From: Tomocerus qinae
Lineage: Eukaryota; Arthropoda; Collembola; Entomobryomorpha; Tomoceridae
Assembly: GCA_020055645.1 (NCBI GenBank)
Contig: CM034548.1
Location: forward strand, 28,942,201-29,006,200
Direction of reading: 5' to 3'
Length of the DNA stretch: 64,000 nt
In this document: positions 13,049-25,743 of the stretch, piece after piece
Layout of the letters: the number at the start of each line of letters is the position of its first letter
Numbering within the stretch: the first letter of the stretch is position 1
Program-made: the position numbers and the translations under genes
The notes under the pieces: model-generated
The model's database searches: none
What the model saw: only the letters and a program-made list of their open reading frames with translations
Told to the model about the DNA's origin: nothing

Positions 13049-16000
13049 ATGATGGTCTCGGCGACGATACCCATATTGGCCTTCTTATTGGTCTTAAATC
13101 TGACATCGGCTCAAACTTTCAGCGAAGGTGAATCTGACTTTTATACTCTTTCTGCAGATATGAAATTCTTTTAAAAAGTATTCGTGTTCTTAATTATTAA
13201 CATTGCCTATATTATTATTATGATTACTTACTTCTTACCTAGAGTAGTATTAAAATAAAACAAATGTAAGATTAATACTTGGATACAGCGATGTAGTAGG
13301 TTGTTTAACGTGAGATTGCTTTTGGGTAGAATAAACCGTAGACATGCGAATATTGTAATAAGAATTAATTTAAACAGTAAATAAAATAAATCAGTTGTAA
13401 TACTAAACAGTTAAATTCGCAATAGATTAATAAACCATTTTGAAGCATTGTAACGTGCAGCAGTAACCACAATAATTGTTTGGGATGCTATTAACGCTAA
13501 ATGTAAAGGTAATTCTACCAACAACGCGACAATAAAGTATAATCATTATGGTAAATTGCACGGGAAATAACTTGAGGGATTGTAGATAGAGTAGATCCGT
13601 GCCAGCCTAGCCCGTGTGGTCGCAACACCGAGTGTTCAGTAAACTCAGTCGGGGCAGCGATTTGTCGTTGTCTCCCTAACTACTTCCCTAAACCTGACAC
13701 CATCACCGGCTGTGATTACGAATGCACTTACGACCAAGAATGCCGTTCTCATGAGAGATGCTTCGCCAACAAGTGCCAACTCGCTTGTACACCAAATCCA
13801 TGTAAGTTCTTAAAAGATAATCTAGTACTGGAAATTCTCAACTATCAAAATGAAGATATACCGCTTCGGCTATTAATTGAGCAACCAACTAAAACTCCTT
13901 ATCTTTTCAGGTGGGGTCAACGCCAACTGGTAAGCAACGGTTTTACAACTCTTCAATCACAATACAAAAGCATATCGGCGAACAGAGCCAAGAAAGTGGC
14001 ATTTATGTCGTTATTTCTTAAAATAATTGTTTTCGTTTAAAGCGAGAGCTTGAATCACCGAGCTGTGTGCAAATGTGCTAGAGGCTACACCGGAGATCCT
14101 TTCGTTCAATGTTCTCAACAAGCTCCCATTGCCCGGAGAATTATCTCATCTCCCCCACCACAGTGAGTACATACTTTCCAGTTGCAAATAATAGCGTGTG
14201 AATATTTTTACTTTTATAACGGGAGTCAATATTTATCTCTGTTTTTATTTCCGTATATATTAATATATCAAAGTCAAGATTTCTGAATTTGAAAAGCATT
14301 TATACAATCACTCAAACATATTTCTATGCATAGCCATTTATATAGGGATGAGTGCAAATGTTTAATTTCAATTTGATGCGCTAACAAGCTGCTAAGAGAC
14401 CACAATATTGTGGTTTTATCTTTTTCTCACACAATTGTGGATTTTTTGATGTTTCTTGTGCATTATATAGAGATAACTACACGAAATAGGAAATAAAAAG
14501 TAGTTGCAAAATAGCAATGAAGTTAAAATGTCTAGTCAAATAGCATGTCTCAATTTAGCAAGGAAGTTTATTATGTATAGTCGAAGGTAGAAACTCTAGA
14601 CTTAAAAGCAATACTACCTATTACTCTAATACTCTCGTTGAAATAATGTTGTGATGTATTATCTAGTCTCCCAACGTTGTAGCTACACAATTAATGTTGC
14701 AAATCTATACTTCACGGAGGTCAATGTCTTAATTAACTACTATTTTTTATTTTTAGAGCAATTGCCATCAGGGCCAGTGACCCTTGCAGCCCATCTCCAT
14801 GCGGTCCTCTAAATCTTTTAAAATATATTATTTAAATCATAGCAATTTTTATAGTTTTTGACTTATTATTTTCTGTTTTTAGGGAGAAACACGGAATGGT
14901 ATGTAACTTAATGTTATTTGGCTGCAATAATTTTTTGAAGGAATTACTTATAATTGTATAATATCTTAAAATGAGTATATTTCATTTGAAAAAATAGCCG
15001 AGTCAGCAACGACAGACCAGTATGTTCTTGTCTACCAAATCATTTTGGAAATCCACAATTTGAGTGCCGTCGCGGAGAATGTTCCTGTAAGTACAATTAC
15101 AATATTTCTCCCTAATATACTGGTCATTAGGTTATAAAATATACTTTCTGGTATCGGCATCAAATTAGCACTACATGTGTTCCCGACTATCAGTAAAACA
15201 TTCCTTAACGCATTTTTTCTTTAATTATTACAAAATCTGGAGGTTGTATGAATATAAATTTTGGAAAGCAGGGCCTTATCTGAATTTTAGACATTAATAA
15301 ATTAAAGATAACAAATTGCTACCAAAACACAAAAACTGAATGACATTGCAGATGATTTACAGAATGCCTGATCTACAATTCAAAAAGATTCTGTCTTACA
15401 ATAGTAAGAATTTTCTATGAAATATACTCATCATGGCAAATGCAAGAAAATCCATGTAGTGGCATTTAGTTGGTAGAAGAAAGAAGTAGTTTGAGGTAGG
15501 TGTAATGATAAAGTTATTTTTTGCAACATTGGGTAAACAGGTAGTAGTGGTACTCAATGTATAGTATGGAGCACTTTGTTAGCAAGTCCCATACCTAGCA
15601 ATTAGTTGATTAGTACCTTAAAAATCTGAACGAAGAAAGAAATCGACTACTGACGTAAATAGAAGTTCCCATTGTTTAGTGACAGGGTAACCATCCCATA
15701 ATATCCATCCGGAGGTTTATATTAGTAGGTACTTGTTAAAAACATGAAAGAAGTAAATGTAAAAAAAACTGAGCATGTAATTAGTTTCATACAGTCAAAG
15801 TAGTACAACTTAATTTAAATCTTGATTGAGAAACGGTAAGAAGGTACTCTACTGTTCCCAACGCATGAAATGGCACTTGATCAATTCATATCAAGTCTAC
15901 TACACCTGTAATTACAGGTATGTAAATAAGACACTTTGTAAGCAGGTCTACCTTAAGATTGTAGTAGGACATCAGCAGGAGGCAATTAATAAGCTACTCC

Positions 16001-19000
16001 CGGAACCAAAGACTTGTTTTGGCTAATTTATTCCCACGTAGCTTTTTGTTGTATCATACTAAAGCAGTAGTAGGTATCAAGGCAATTTATGCTTATATTT
16101 TTATTTTTAAACTCCGTCGGAGTATCTTTCAATTGTTCCTGCTTGCTTTCCTTGAAAAATATTCATTGTGATGTTTTTGCATATTTCAGCAAATGACGAA
16201 TGTCCGTCTTTCAAAGTTTGCGAAAATTACAAATGTGTAAATCCATGTACTACAGCATGCGGTAATTTTCTAGAAATTAATCATTTTTAATATTCTTGAT
16301 GCATGAGCTCTTATGACAAGCACACATGCCGAAACTTTAACGATTGACAGACTCATTATTAAATACATGATAAGATGACACCATAAAAATGAATTTTCTT
16401 CCTTTTTAGGACCTAATGCTGATTGTGACGTCAGAAACCATATCGCGTAAAATGCATTTTCTAAGGATTTTTTAAGCTTAATGTGTTTTATATATTTGAA
16501 TGTGTATATTGTAGGAAGGAGCATAAAAAGTATTAATTCTTAAAACATTTTAAAGGTACTGCACATGTCCCCCAGGGTACACGGGAACCGGAGGTTCCTC
16601 TCAAGGTTGCAGGAGATACGACCCAAGTAAGAATATTGAATAATTTTCTTATATAATGGAAAACTATTTTTTAAAACTAATCAATTCTCTAATACATTTA
16701 TGTCACAGATGCTACAACATTCACATTACTTCATACTACTGACAAATCTAACATCTGAAAAGCCTTCTCTAAGGAGATATCTACTCCATTCAGTAACTAA
16801 CCTCAATTGTGTACTACTACGTAATCCATAATTAATACACAAGTAGCGGGGTGTTAAGAAGCACAGTTTAACCTGAGTAGAAAATTTTAAGCTTGGTCTT
16901 AATTACATTGTTTTAATTTTACACATCATTTAGGAACATGATAAGTATTCTAAATTGATCGTAATATGGAATAACCTGTAAACTATACATCTAGATACAT
17001 GAGTGTAAATGTAACCCTAAAGCAATCTCACCTCACTAAAATTGGTTTAATGATAGTTTAAGCTTTATTAAAATTTGTTTAAGATGTATACTAACAATTT
17101 ATATATAGCAAGAAATCTGACATTGCTAACTTTCTTATTTTTATTTTATCATTTCAGATGAATTATGCCAGCCGTCACCATGTAAGTTAATTTTAATATT
17201 TCGTATTTAATTATTAAATCTTATTTGCAATTAAAAACAATAGATTTGAGTTAGAAAATTGGAAGTATAAAACTGGCTTTTCTATTTTAGGTGGACAAAA
17301 TACCAAGTAAGAGGGGATTTTTCCTTCAATCTACAGTCGTACTTTATATTTTATCACACCTAATCACTTTATAACCAATTCATATTTTCAATGTATAGTT
17401 GTCGCGTAGAAAACAACAGAGCTATCTGCACATGCAAGCAATCATACTTGGGTAAGTTTCGCAAAATTGCAATATCTTTTTTAAATGTAAATAAATGATT
17501 CAAAATTTCTGACTTTAAATATTAAACTTTAAATATTTGCGTATTCACCATTTTTAGGTGACCCACTTCAAGGATGCCGTCACGAATGCGATTCAGATTA
17601 CGACTGTCCTTCTAATATGGCTTGCCGTGACTTCAAGTGCAAAAACCCATGTGTGGGATTATGTGGACAGTAAGGAATTCATTGTTAATAAATTATTACT
17701 ATTTGTGGGATAATGATTCCCAACTTTTCCATAATAATGTTAATCTCGTTTGTTATTTATAGGTACGCAACTTGTGAAGTTCGCAACCACAGAGCTAATT
17801 GCCAGGTAATTTTAAATGAGGTTTTTTTTAAAAAATTAAATTAGTATATTACGTAATATAACCTTTTTATGATTTTGCTTTTGGCACATGCATGGAAGAT
17901 GTATAATAATTACTGTAGTCAGTAGTCGGTAGTCTGCACAATTCTCACAGCACCTTGAAGTTATATATATTTACTATGTATGTTACCCGCTGGTATTTGG
18001 TAGATGATAAGTAGAACTACTATCTGAGTAATAATGATTGCATACCATAATGTGACATTTGTGGATGTAATTGGGGTCGTTTTATGGATAATTCTTTAAT
18101 ATCTTAAATTAATTGCAACTGCAATTTAACTGTTGCATGGACAAATTTTTAATCTTTTAAAATGTAAAGTTTTCGAAATGTAAAATGAGTTATATAATGT
18201 GACATTATATGAGAAAATTGTATATGAAATTGTTCAATTATTGTATGTATAGTGCCCAAGGGATTATCTCGGAGATGCCTACACAAAGTGCTTCCCAGAA
18301 TGCACCAGCCATGCTGATTGTCCAGCAAATCGGTAATAATTTCTAATAATTAGAGTATTTAGTTTAATTCCCAAAAATAAAAGGTAGCGATCATTGGCTG
18401 AAGTATGTTTAGCAGACAAGAATTTAAAATATTTATGTATAAATAATTAGTGCCTGTATTGGACTGAAATGTGGAAATCCATGCGATGGGGCATGTGGAG
18501 TAAACGCCGAATGCCGAGTTGACAAATCGAATCATAAAGCTATTTGCAGCTGCCCTAAAGGTACAACAAATATAACTTGAGACAAGAATGTTAAGAAAAA
18601 TGTCGATTTACAAAAATTCTTGAAGCGATTGCATAATTTATGTTTTTGTTTTTGTAAAGGTTACACTGGACATCCTTTCACAGAATGCCGTCGCCAAACA
18701 CCAGGTAGAAAATAGATACACATTAAACTGGTAAAAATGTGACCGAAAGGTTGCATGAAAGGAATTTGTAAACCAATAACAACTTTAAATGGCTAGTTAG
18801 CAACAATCTAATAAAAATGGTAAAATCTTCGCTTTTTAATATTAGTTATTTATACTCCTAACATTAATTCTTACTTACTTTATATCGATTAATAAATTGT
18901 TATTACACCATATTATTTGACATATGCTCACCCATTCCAAACTAATTGTATTACAGGTAATTGTTGTTAAAAGTTACACTAATCAATTTTACCGTTTTAA

Positions 19001-20379
19001 TTTTGCAAATAAAATTGAGAAGATTTCTCAATTGTATAAAATAAGGTTTATGTATGAAAACTAACTGTCGTCATTATTGGTTTTGCCTATTAAACAATTG
19101 TATATGCATAGTCTATAAATATATAAGTATGCATTAACACTGTTACTATTTTCGCACCATAAATTAATGCCATATTAATGTGTAGAGATATAATCAGGGC
19201 ACTAACTACAAAATGTTTGTTACTACCAACAATAGATGCATTAACAAATTGTAGTTAACTTTAAAGTACATTAATTTATATAAATTGTACACTATTTATA
19301 CCATTAATACGTACTTAGCAAGTTAGCAGCCAAGGGAACTGTGCTTCTTAATTACCTGCGCAAGTTAAACATACTCAACACAATAATGTCTTTATATAAT
19401 CCAATGATCAAATTAATTTTGGGGAACTAACCAATTACCAGGTAAGCATTCTAATTCCTAATTTCAATTTACTAAAATTGTGTAAACGGTTCTTGAACTT
19501 TTGTATTACTATTAAATATTTAATAAAGTTTTTAATACCTCAATATTTTAATTTCTTTCCAGCGGACTTATGTAGCCCAAATCCTTGCGGTATGAATTTT
19601 TTTTACTTTTATTATTCCAATAATAGTTATAGATTATTTAAATAATCTGTAACTTTATGGAAAATTGTCAATTAAAAATAGTCGAGTTAAAAATACTTTG
19701 CAATTTCAAATTTACATGACATTAATGTAAAATATCCTACATATAGGAGCTAACGCCGTTTGCCAGCCTGGATTCGATAATTCTGGAAGAGATAGGCCTG
19801 TGTGTACTTGCCCAACTGGTTATCAAGGTGAGCTTATTTCTTTCTAAAATGTCGTTTTATGTATGAATTATTTATCTTAAAATGATTTTAATGTTCAAAG
19901 GTGATGCTCTGATAAGTTGTCGTCGTGGAGAATGCGTAACTGATTCCGAGTGTCCAAATTCCCGAATCTGTAGCAACTACAATTGCGTTGATCCGTGCAA
20001 AGGAGCTTGCGGTAAGTGCAGCTTTGCAATTAAAAATGACTTCTAAAAAACAATAAAAAAATGCTCATTTAAATACGCTTACCTTTTAGGTGTCAATGCT
20101 GAGTGCAAAAGTGTCAATCACGGAGCCGTAAGAAAATTTTTATTATTGATTTACTTTTAATGGATAGAGCAATTATTAAAGGGTGTATTTTTTAAATTTA
20201 TAGGTGTGCAGCTGCCCAAGAGGATACAGGGTAAGGGATTTATTCTCATTCTTATTATATGTTTTATTTACTAATAACAAGCAATCATGGAATCCAATAC
20301 AAACTTTAATGAAATTCTATTTCAGGGGGATCCATTTACACAGTGCGCTTTAGACCCAACTCGTGGAAAGAAAAAGTAG
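13049..20379 (+). CDS. Secreted cysteine-rich protein of EGF and DPY-like modules (dumpy-like)
   Basis: Twenty-four coding exons: 13049-13127, 13586-13801, 13911-13929, 14043-14162, 14757-14803, 14883-14898, 14998-15086, 16190-16261, 16410-16446, 16556-16626, 17158-17181, 17291-17306, 17399-17451, 17558-17669, 17763-17805, 18253-18332, 18451-18560, 18660-18704, 19563-19589, 19747-19827, 19901-20011, 20090-20127, 20204-20230, 20326-20379. They sum to 1587 nt (528 aa plus stop) with no frame break. Residues 1-22 are a signal peptide (MMVSATIPILAFLLVLNLTSAQ region). Then come tandem modules: PxPCGxNAxC...CxCxxGYxGDPxxxC (EGF-like), followed by EC/DxECPxxxxCxxxxCxNPC (DPY/EB-like), ending in a basic RGKKK tail. 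The pattern is that of arthropod dumpy-type apical extracellular-matrix proteins. This copy is short, with no ZP domain or membrane anchor, so it is probably a secreted matrix or cuticle-associated protein. Donors are consensus except after 14803 (GCG then GTCCTC). The second exon could begin at 13595 instead. Module identity is firm; orthology to a named gene is not. Confidence 0.88.
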
Positions 20380-21095
20380 ATGAAAAATGAAGTATCTTTT
20401 TGTTTTGGGATTTTTTAATAACTGAAAAATTTCATGGGATTTCTTCTTTCTAATCTATCACATTTTAAGGCTAAAACCTTCAAATGTCTTTTCTGAAAAT
20501 TTCTTGCACTCAAACTTAATAATTTTGTATTTCACAAGAAATGTCTATTACGCATTTTAAGTACTTTTATATTTCATGCTAAGTGTTCTTCTTGTCGTGT
20601 TTTCACTAATGCTTGAATTTCATCTAAAGTTCATTGTGTATTTTACGCATAATATGTAATCTGTACAACATTCTTTGTGCTAACTTAATTTTGCATGAGG
20701 ATCTTATATAATCTTTTTGTTGAAATGATATTAAAACTGAAATTCCACAAACAATCAAACTCAAATCAAAAGTTCTTTATTGTCATTTTTGATCCGGATT
20801 ATAGCATAACTTTACTATAATGACATTAAGTACAAATAGATTGGCATGTAAATTATAGTTAAGAATTTTGAGTAAAATGATTTTCTTGCACATCACTCGG
20901 TCAAATTTAATCAAGTTATACATTCATATGAAGGAAGGAGACAATTTTTAGACTACATTTTCATTTTAGACAGCCCAGTTCTCAGAATATGATAGACTTC
21001 AATTAAGAGTAAAAGAGGAAATGTTGAAAAGATTCACAAGTAAAAGGGGAAAGAAAAGATGCCCATCAAAGCCTTGATTCTTGGCCATTCATACT
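20380..21095. other. Convergent intergenic region (3' ends)
   Basis: The DPY/EGF gene (+) and the zinc-finger gene (-) converge here. An ATTAAA near 20731 is a possible poly(A) signal for the plus-strand gene. No other gene is seen. Confidence 0.5.
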
Positions 21096-22372
21096 CTACT
21101 CTGTGGTGGAAGTTATCAAAGATTCGGTTTCAGAGTCCGGTCCACTGTAATTGTTGTCTTCAATGGATCCATCGGAGTCATTGGAAGAATTTTCAGTTGG
21201 AGGGGACTCGGGCTCCTCCACAGTGGTATCCGGGATATCTCCGTCCACCTCATTGAGAAATTCGGCGAAAGAAGAGACCTCAGAAGACGAATCCGGAGAA
21301 GACTCCAAGGAGTTGACTAATTCAGTCAACTTGCGACAGCTTTCCCTCAGCCGAGCAGTAACCCTCTTCCTCTCCAGACAAGGAAGTCCAGTGCGGTGAT
21401 GAATCCAGTCCGTCTTCTTAGTGAAGGATTTCGGACAATGAACGCAGCACCACCTACCTTTCTTCCGAGGCCTGTTTTGCATTTCAATATGCATTTTTTG
21501 ATGCTTTTCGAGATTTGCTGTAATTAAATCATACCGCAAAGAATTTCATAAGATTACTCAAAAACACACTCGTAAGTGTAAGAATGCTATATTACACTTA
21601 ATTGCGAATTCCTTGTCGCACTTCATACAGGAGTAGTTTTTGGGAACATAGTGAGCGTTGTAGTGAATATTGCATGCTTCTAAATGTTACAAATATTGCC
21701 AAAAATAATGGCACAAATGTGAATCAATTTCATTAAATCATGACTATCTATACTAAAAGGCATTAAATATAACTTACCTGCATTTTTAAATTGTTTAGGG
21801 CATCGTGAACAAGTATATTTCCGATGACCATCGTGAATTTTGGAGTGAAATTTCATTATTGCTACTCGGGTAATGAAAATTTATAAGTAATATAGCATGA
21901 ACAAAAAGAAAAACAAATCAAATTAGTTTCAACAGAAAATTTGCTCACTCTTTTTCTCGAAGGTTTCAGGACACATGGTGCATCTCCAAACCCGCTCCGC
22001 TGTTCCTTGTTCTTCTAAAGCTGAACTATCAGCCTCTTTTGAAGCTGCGTTAGTTGCTGCAGCATCATTGCTTTCCCTCAAAGATTCTGTCTCGGCCGCT
22101 TGTTCTTCCAGGGCAACAGCCTCCTGAAGGCAGCTTTTCTCCCCTCCCATTCCTTGCCACAGTAAAAAAGTTTTCCATAATATTCTATAATTAAGTCTGC
22201 CACTATAAAATAGGAAAATCAAGTGTTCTATCCTAACTCTGCAGCATCCAAGACATTTCTCCTTACAAACCAATTATAACTCACCGAATTCATAAGAGCC
22301 ATCCACGACAGACACCTGAATGTCCATCGAGCAACCAGATTCAACTACACTGTTGTTTTCATCTCCTTCCAT
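21096..22372 (-). CDS. C2H2 zinc-finger protein, four fingers, acidic Ser-rich tail
   Basis: Five exons in coding order: 22372-22285, 22152-21949, 21861-21778, 21679-21596, 21517-21096. They total 882 nt, 293 aa. Residues 1-86 are acidic and Ala/Glu/Ser-rich. Fingers follow at about 87-108 (CTMCPETF...HSKIH), 115-135 (CSRCPKQF...HYNAH), 143-163 (CMKCDKEF...HQKMH) and 178-200 (CVHCPKSF...HRTGLPC). The last ends in Cys instead of His, spaced five residues after the His, so it is a C2HC-type finger. The C-terminal ~90 residues are Ser/Glu/Asp-rich, like an activation or interaction region. Three introns cut three fingers at the same point. Likely a nuclear DNA-binding regulator; the target and a named orthologue cannot be given. 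The initiator is the ATG of MEGDENN. Confidence 0.82.
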
Positions 22373-23400
22373 GACTTCAATTCTACTTAGTATTGATATT
22401 TCTGTTATTATTCTACATGCTTATGTCATATGGACTAACAATAAATACATTTGCAGTCTTTCTCGGTTAAAAGAAAGGCTAAATTAAGTTTATTTTCAAC
22501 TTACTATCAAAACATATGTCTAACACTTAAAAAAATTGCCAGGAAAGTCTGGTCTTTCTATTTAAACCTTTTAAAGGTAGATTACATAATTACTTATTTC
22601 AGTGATTGGTACTTATCTGGAAGCTAGTGATGCACTGCTGGGCTGATTTTTATGTGATAGTTTATAACGAAAACAGACGAATTAAAAAAGAGAAATCGAG
22701 CAGAGAAGACAACAACGGCTAAGATCACGTTTAAAACTCTGTTAACAATGGTCAACATCAGTTTCTTTATTTCGCAATGCCATTTATTGTTTTTCTCCCG
22801 ATACTCCTCGCTTCCCCTTTGTCTCGATTGCTTTCTTTTCCACTTCTACCTGCACCTCATCAAAGTTGTTCATTTACCCTGCATGCCCTGCATTGCTAAA
22901 TCTGATTGTGCTGCAACTGGGGACTCATCAGGAAGTTTTCGAGCATTCTTCATGTAAATTGCTATCTTTTTCATACATAGAACTTAAGCAACTCCCATAT
23001 ACTCCCTTCTATATACTTAATTTTATAGCTAATAACATGGCGACCATTAATATCTAGTTTCACTTCACCAAAGTCTGCATTAATTAACCATATGCAATTT
23101 ATCAATGCTTACATTTTATAACATACGTAATGATCAACAAAATGGTACCAGTTAATGTACCTAGTTTCGATTATATAATTAGTTAATTGTACAGACTAAA
23201 GCCATAAAATAGTTTTTAATATAGTATCAGTTCATAATAGAATAGACATACTTTTCCTAGCATTAATTTTGAACGTTTAGATACAATGACACCATACTAA
23301 CACTGCAATTTCTTTGCAAGAAATCTACTATAATATGTTCTAGGTGGAGACCAAGCCTCAATGTCCACGATTATTCGTTTTGGTGTGAGTTAAAATGGTA
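22373..23400. other. Intergenic region upstream of the zinc-finger gene
   Basis: No supported gene. A plus-strand frame of 69 codons (22748-22957) is hydrophobic and low in complexity, with no homology I recognise. Confidence 0.45.
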
Positions 23401-24253
23401 TACAGGGTTAGTCATTTAAGACAGTGTGGGATTTTTACATTTTAATTTCCTAAATTTTTCAAATACCTGTGACCACTACTGCCTACTACTCCATTCTGTT
23501 TTCGCAGTAACTCGAAAAGCAAATAGTTGCATTGAGGTATTGCTTGCAACCTCGGCAACAATTCTTGCCCTCAGTTCAGTAATGTCTAGTGCACTGGTTT
23601 CGTAAATCTTTACTTAAGATAGCCTAAAGGTAAAAATGTCAATTCTGGAATCTGTTTTCATCCTCAGGCCATCCCAATGACAAAATGTAAGAGAACTTTC
23701 ATTAACGTCTTCATTCGGTCCAATTTAGTCATTCGTCCTCATTCGTCCCCATTCGTTCTCATTCGTCTCCAATAACGGAGGTAATTGAGGAAAATGAAGG
23801 TAATTCGGAGGAGCGAATTTAGGCAAAAATAAATTCACACAAGTCGACAAGACACGCTTTGCAAGCAGGGGAAAGCCAAAGAAGACGTGTTTTTAAACAA
23901 ATTTGGGCCTTATCTGTTGAATATCTTCCAAGCCCTTAAATCCGGGGATTCAGAAAGAGGAACGACTTCTGTCATTGGGCAAGCCTGCGGATGGAAAACG
24001 ATGACAATTTTTGACAATTGATCTCCTTTGAGGCAATCTTAAGTCAAGCTTTAAGGAAAGCAGAGATCAAGATATTGCTGAACTGAAGGCAAGAATTGTC
24101 GCCGAGGTGCAAGAATTACCCTGATTCAACTCTTAGCATTCGACTTAACTTGGATCCCAATGGAGCAGTAGAGTAACGGGTCACATAGAGCATTTGTAAA
24201 ATTTATGAAGTACATGTTAAAATCCCATACTGTCTTAAATGACTAACCCTGTA
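23401..24253. mobile_element. Fold-back Tc1/mariner-type remnant with long inverted arms
   Basis: The ends match in inverted orientation, CAGGGTTAGTCATTTAAGAC at the left and the same at the right, each flanked by TA as expected for the Tc1/mariner superfamily. The similarity continues inward for more than 200 bp with scattered mismatches and indels. Both arms carry the same 3' coding remnant. On the plus strand at 24071-24176 it reads IAELKARIVAEV and, after a frame change, RLNLDPNGAVE then stop. At 23542-23583 the same region lies on the minus strand. These resemble the C-terminal end of mariner-like transposases. No catalytic triad is present, so the copy is non-autonomous. The centre holds imperfect TCATTCGTCC repeats (about 23709-23770) and an open stretch (about 23870-24005) that I cannot assign. 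Confidence 0.75.
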
Positions 24254-25667
24254 CATGTGTGTGTAACCAATAAGGAATTTCGTATTCCCGAAGACTAGCC
24301 AAATAGTTCCAGTTGAAACTATACATGTACTAGAAAGAATAGAACATAAAGATAGTGTATAAGCAACTCGATATTAAAGCTAAACTTGCAATTGTTTATA
24401 TTCAGATAAGTTTTTACAATCTATGCTCTAACTAAGCCACTGTGGAACTTAACCACTGACACGTTAGTAAAATGCGGAAATCACGTAGCCTAACATAAAT
24501 ATTGCTTGTCTGGTAAAGATGTAACTCGAGACGAATTCGATTTCATGCACTGACAGATATCCTAACCTGGTCATTTCTGAGTTATATTAGGCCAGCTCCG
24601 TAGCTTTATCTTCATAATATGTGTCATGATAATAGTTCAATACAACGCTGCGATATTGATTGTAGGATGGTAATAAAAGCACACGAAATAATACCAAGTG
24701 CATTTTGTTGACGATGCAAAATTTCTGTCGAGACAATGAGACAAGTGCAGATAAGGTCAATTTTCTGCAGAACTTACTCGTATATACATTAAGAATAGCA
24801 AAATTATAGCCACCCTTAACAATTGCTAATATACTACTGTACATTGCATTCTTCAATGTCGATACTAAACCAACTCTAACACTTACGTGGCAAAGTCCAG
24901 TAATATTGTGCACATTTAAGTATATCATGGTGTATGATCACATTATAAACGAAGACGTGTCATATAAGTCTCAATTGAAGCCCATTATCCAGAAGAGACG
25001 AAGAGTGCGGGCTAAGTACAGAGTACAGATATCTCTGTCAATGCCCTTCAACGCTTAATTTTGAATTCTCTTTCGGTAGGTAACCTCAAATGCTCTACTA
25101 TTGGGGGAATGAAGCATATAGATGCTTCCCATATGTATACATTCGCCACATTGCTAATATCACAGATAAAAAGGAAAAGAGTAATAGTATACTTTAAATG
25201 GACATATGTATGTATTTTAAATGCTGAAAGCCTTCTTATGCATACGGCATGAGAAAATAAAGATAGTGCATAAATCTACAGGTGTAAAACAATAATTATT
25301 TGATTGGTGTTAAACAATTAGACTCAACGATTAGTGCATGTAATATGAGAATGCTTATTTTACCATCTATTTCAGTTAAACCACGTTGAGACTTTGAGAT
25401 TTGTTTGTTTAGTATTCAGTATACTATAGCTATTCATAATACCTATGTAAAATTCCGGGCTAAATGACTGAAAATATTAAACATTGGGATAAGTAGTAGC
25501 TATTCTCAATTGGGTTTGTGGTGTATGCTATATTTTACAGTTAGTACTTAGTTACACCAACATCTTCACTTCCCTATATCATCACTATAATAGTATACTA
25601 TATAGATCTACTTTGATATTCACAGAATGCTGCCATTAAGTCAACTGTCAACTTTGTCGGGTCTAAA
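24254..25667. other. AT-rich intergenic stretch
   Basis: Only short frames on either strand, none with recognisable domains or good splice context. The right part may hold the 3' untranslated exon of the small membrane-protein gene, which would begin at 25668 on the minus strand. Confidence 0.4.
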
Positions 25668-25743
25668 GCTGAAGAAAGATTAAAAGAAGATAGATTGAGA
25701 AAGTCAATTAATATTAATATGACAATAAAAACGTTTGGATTAC

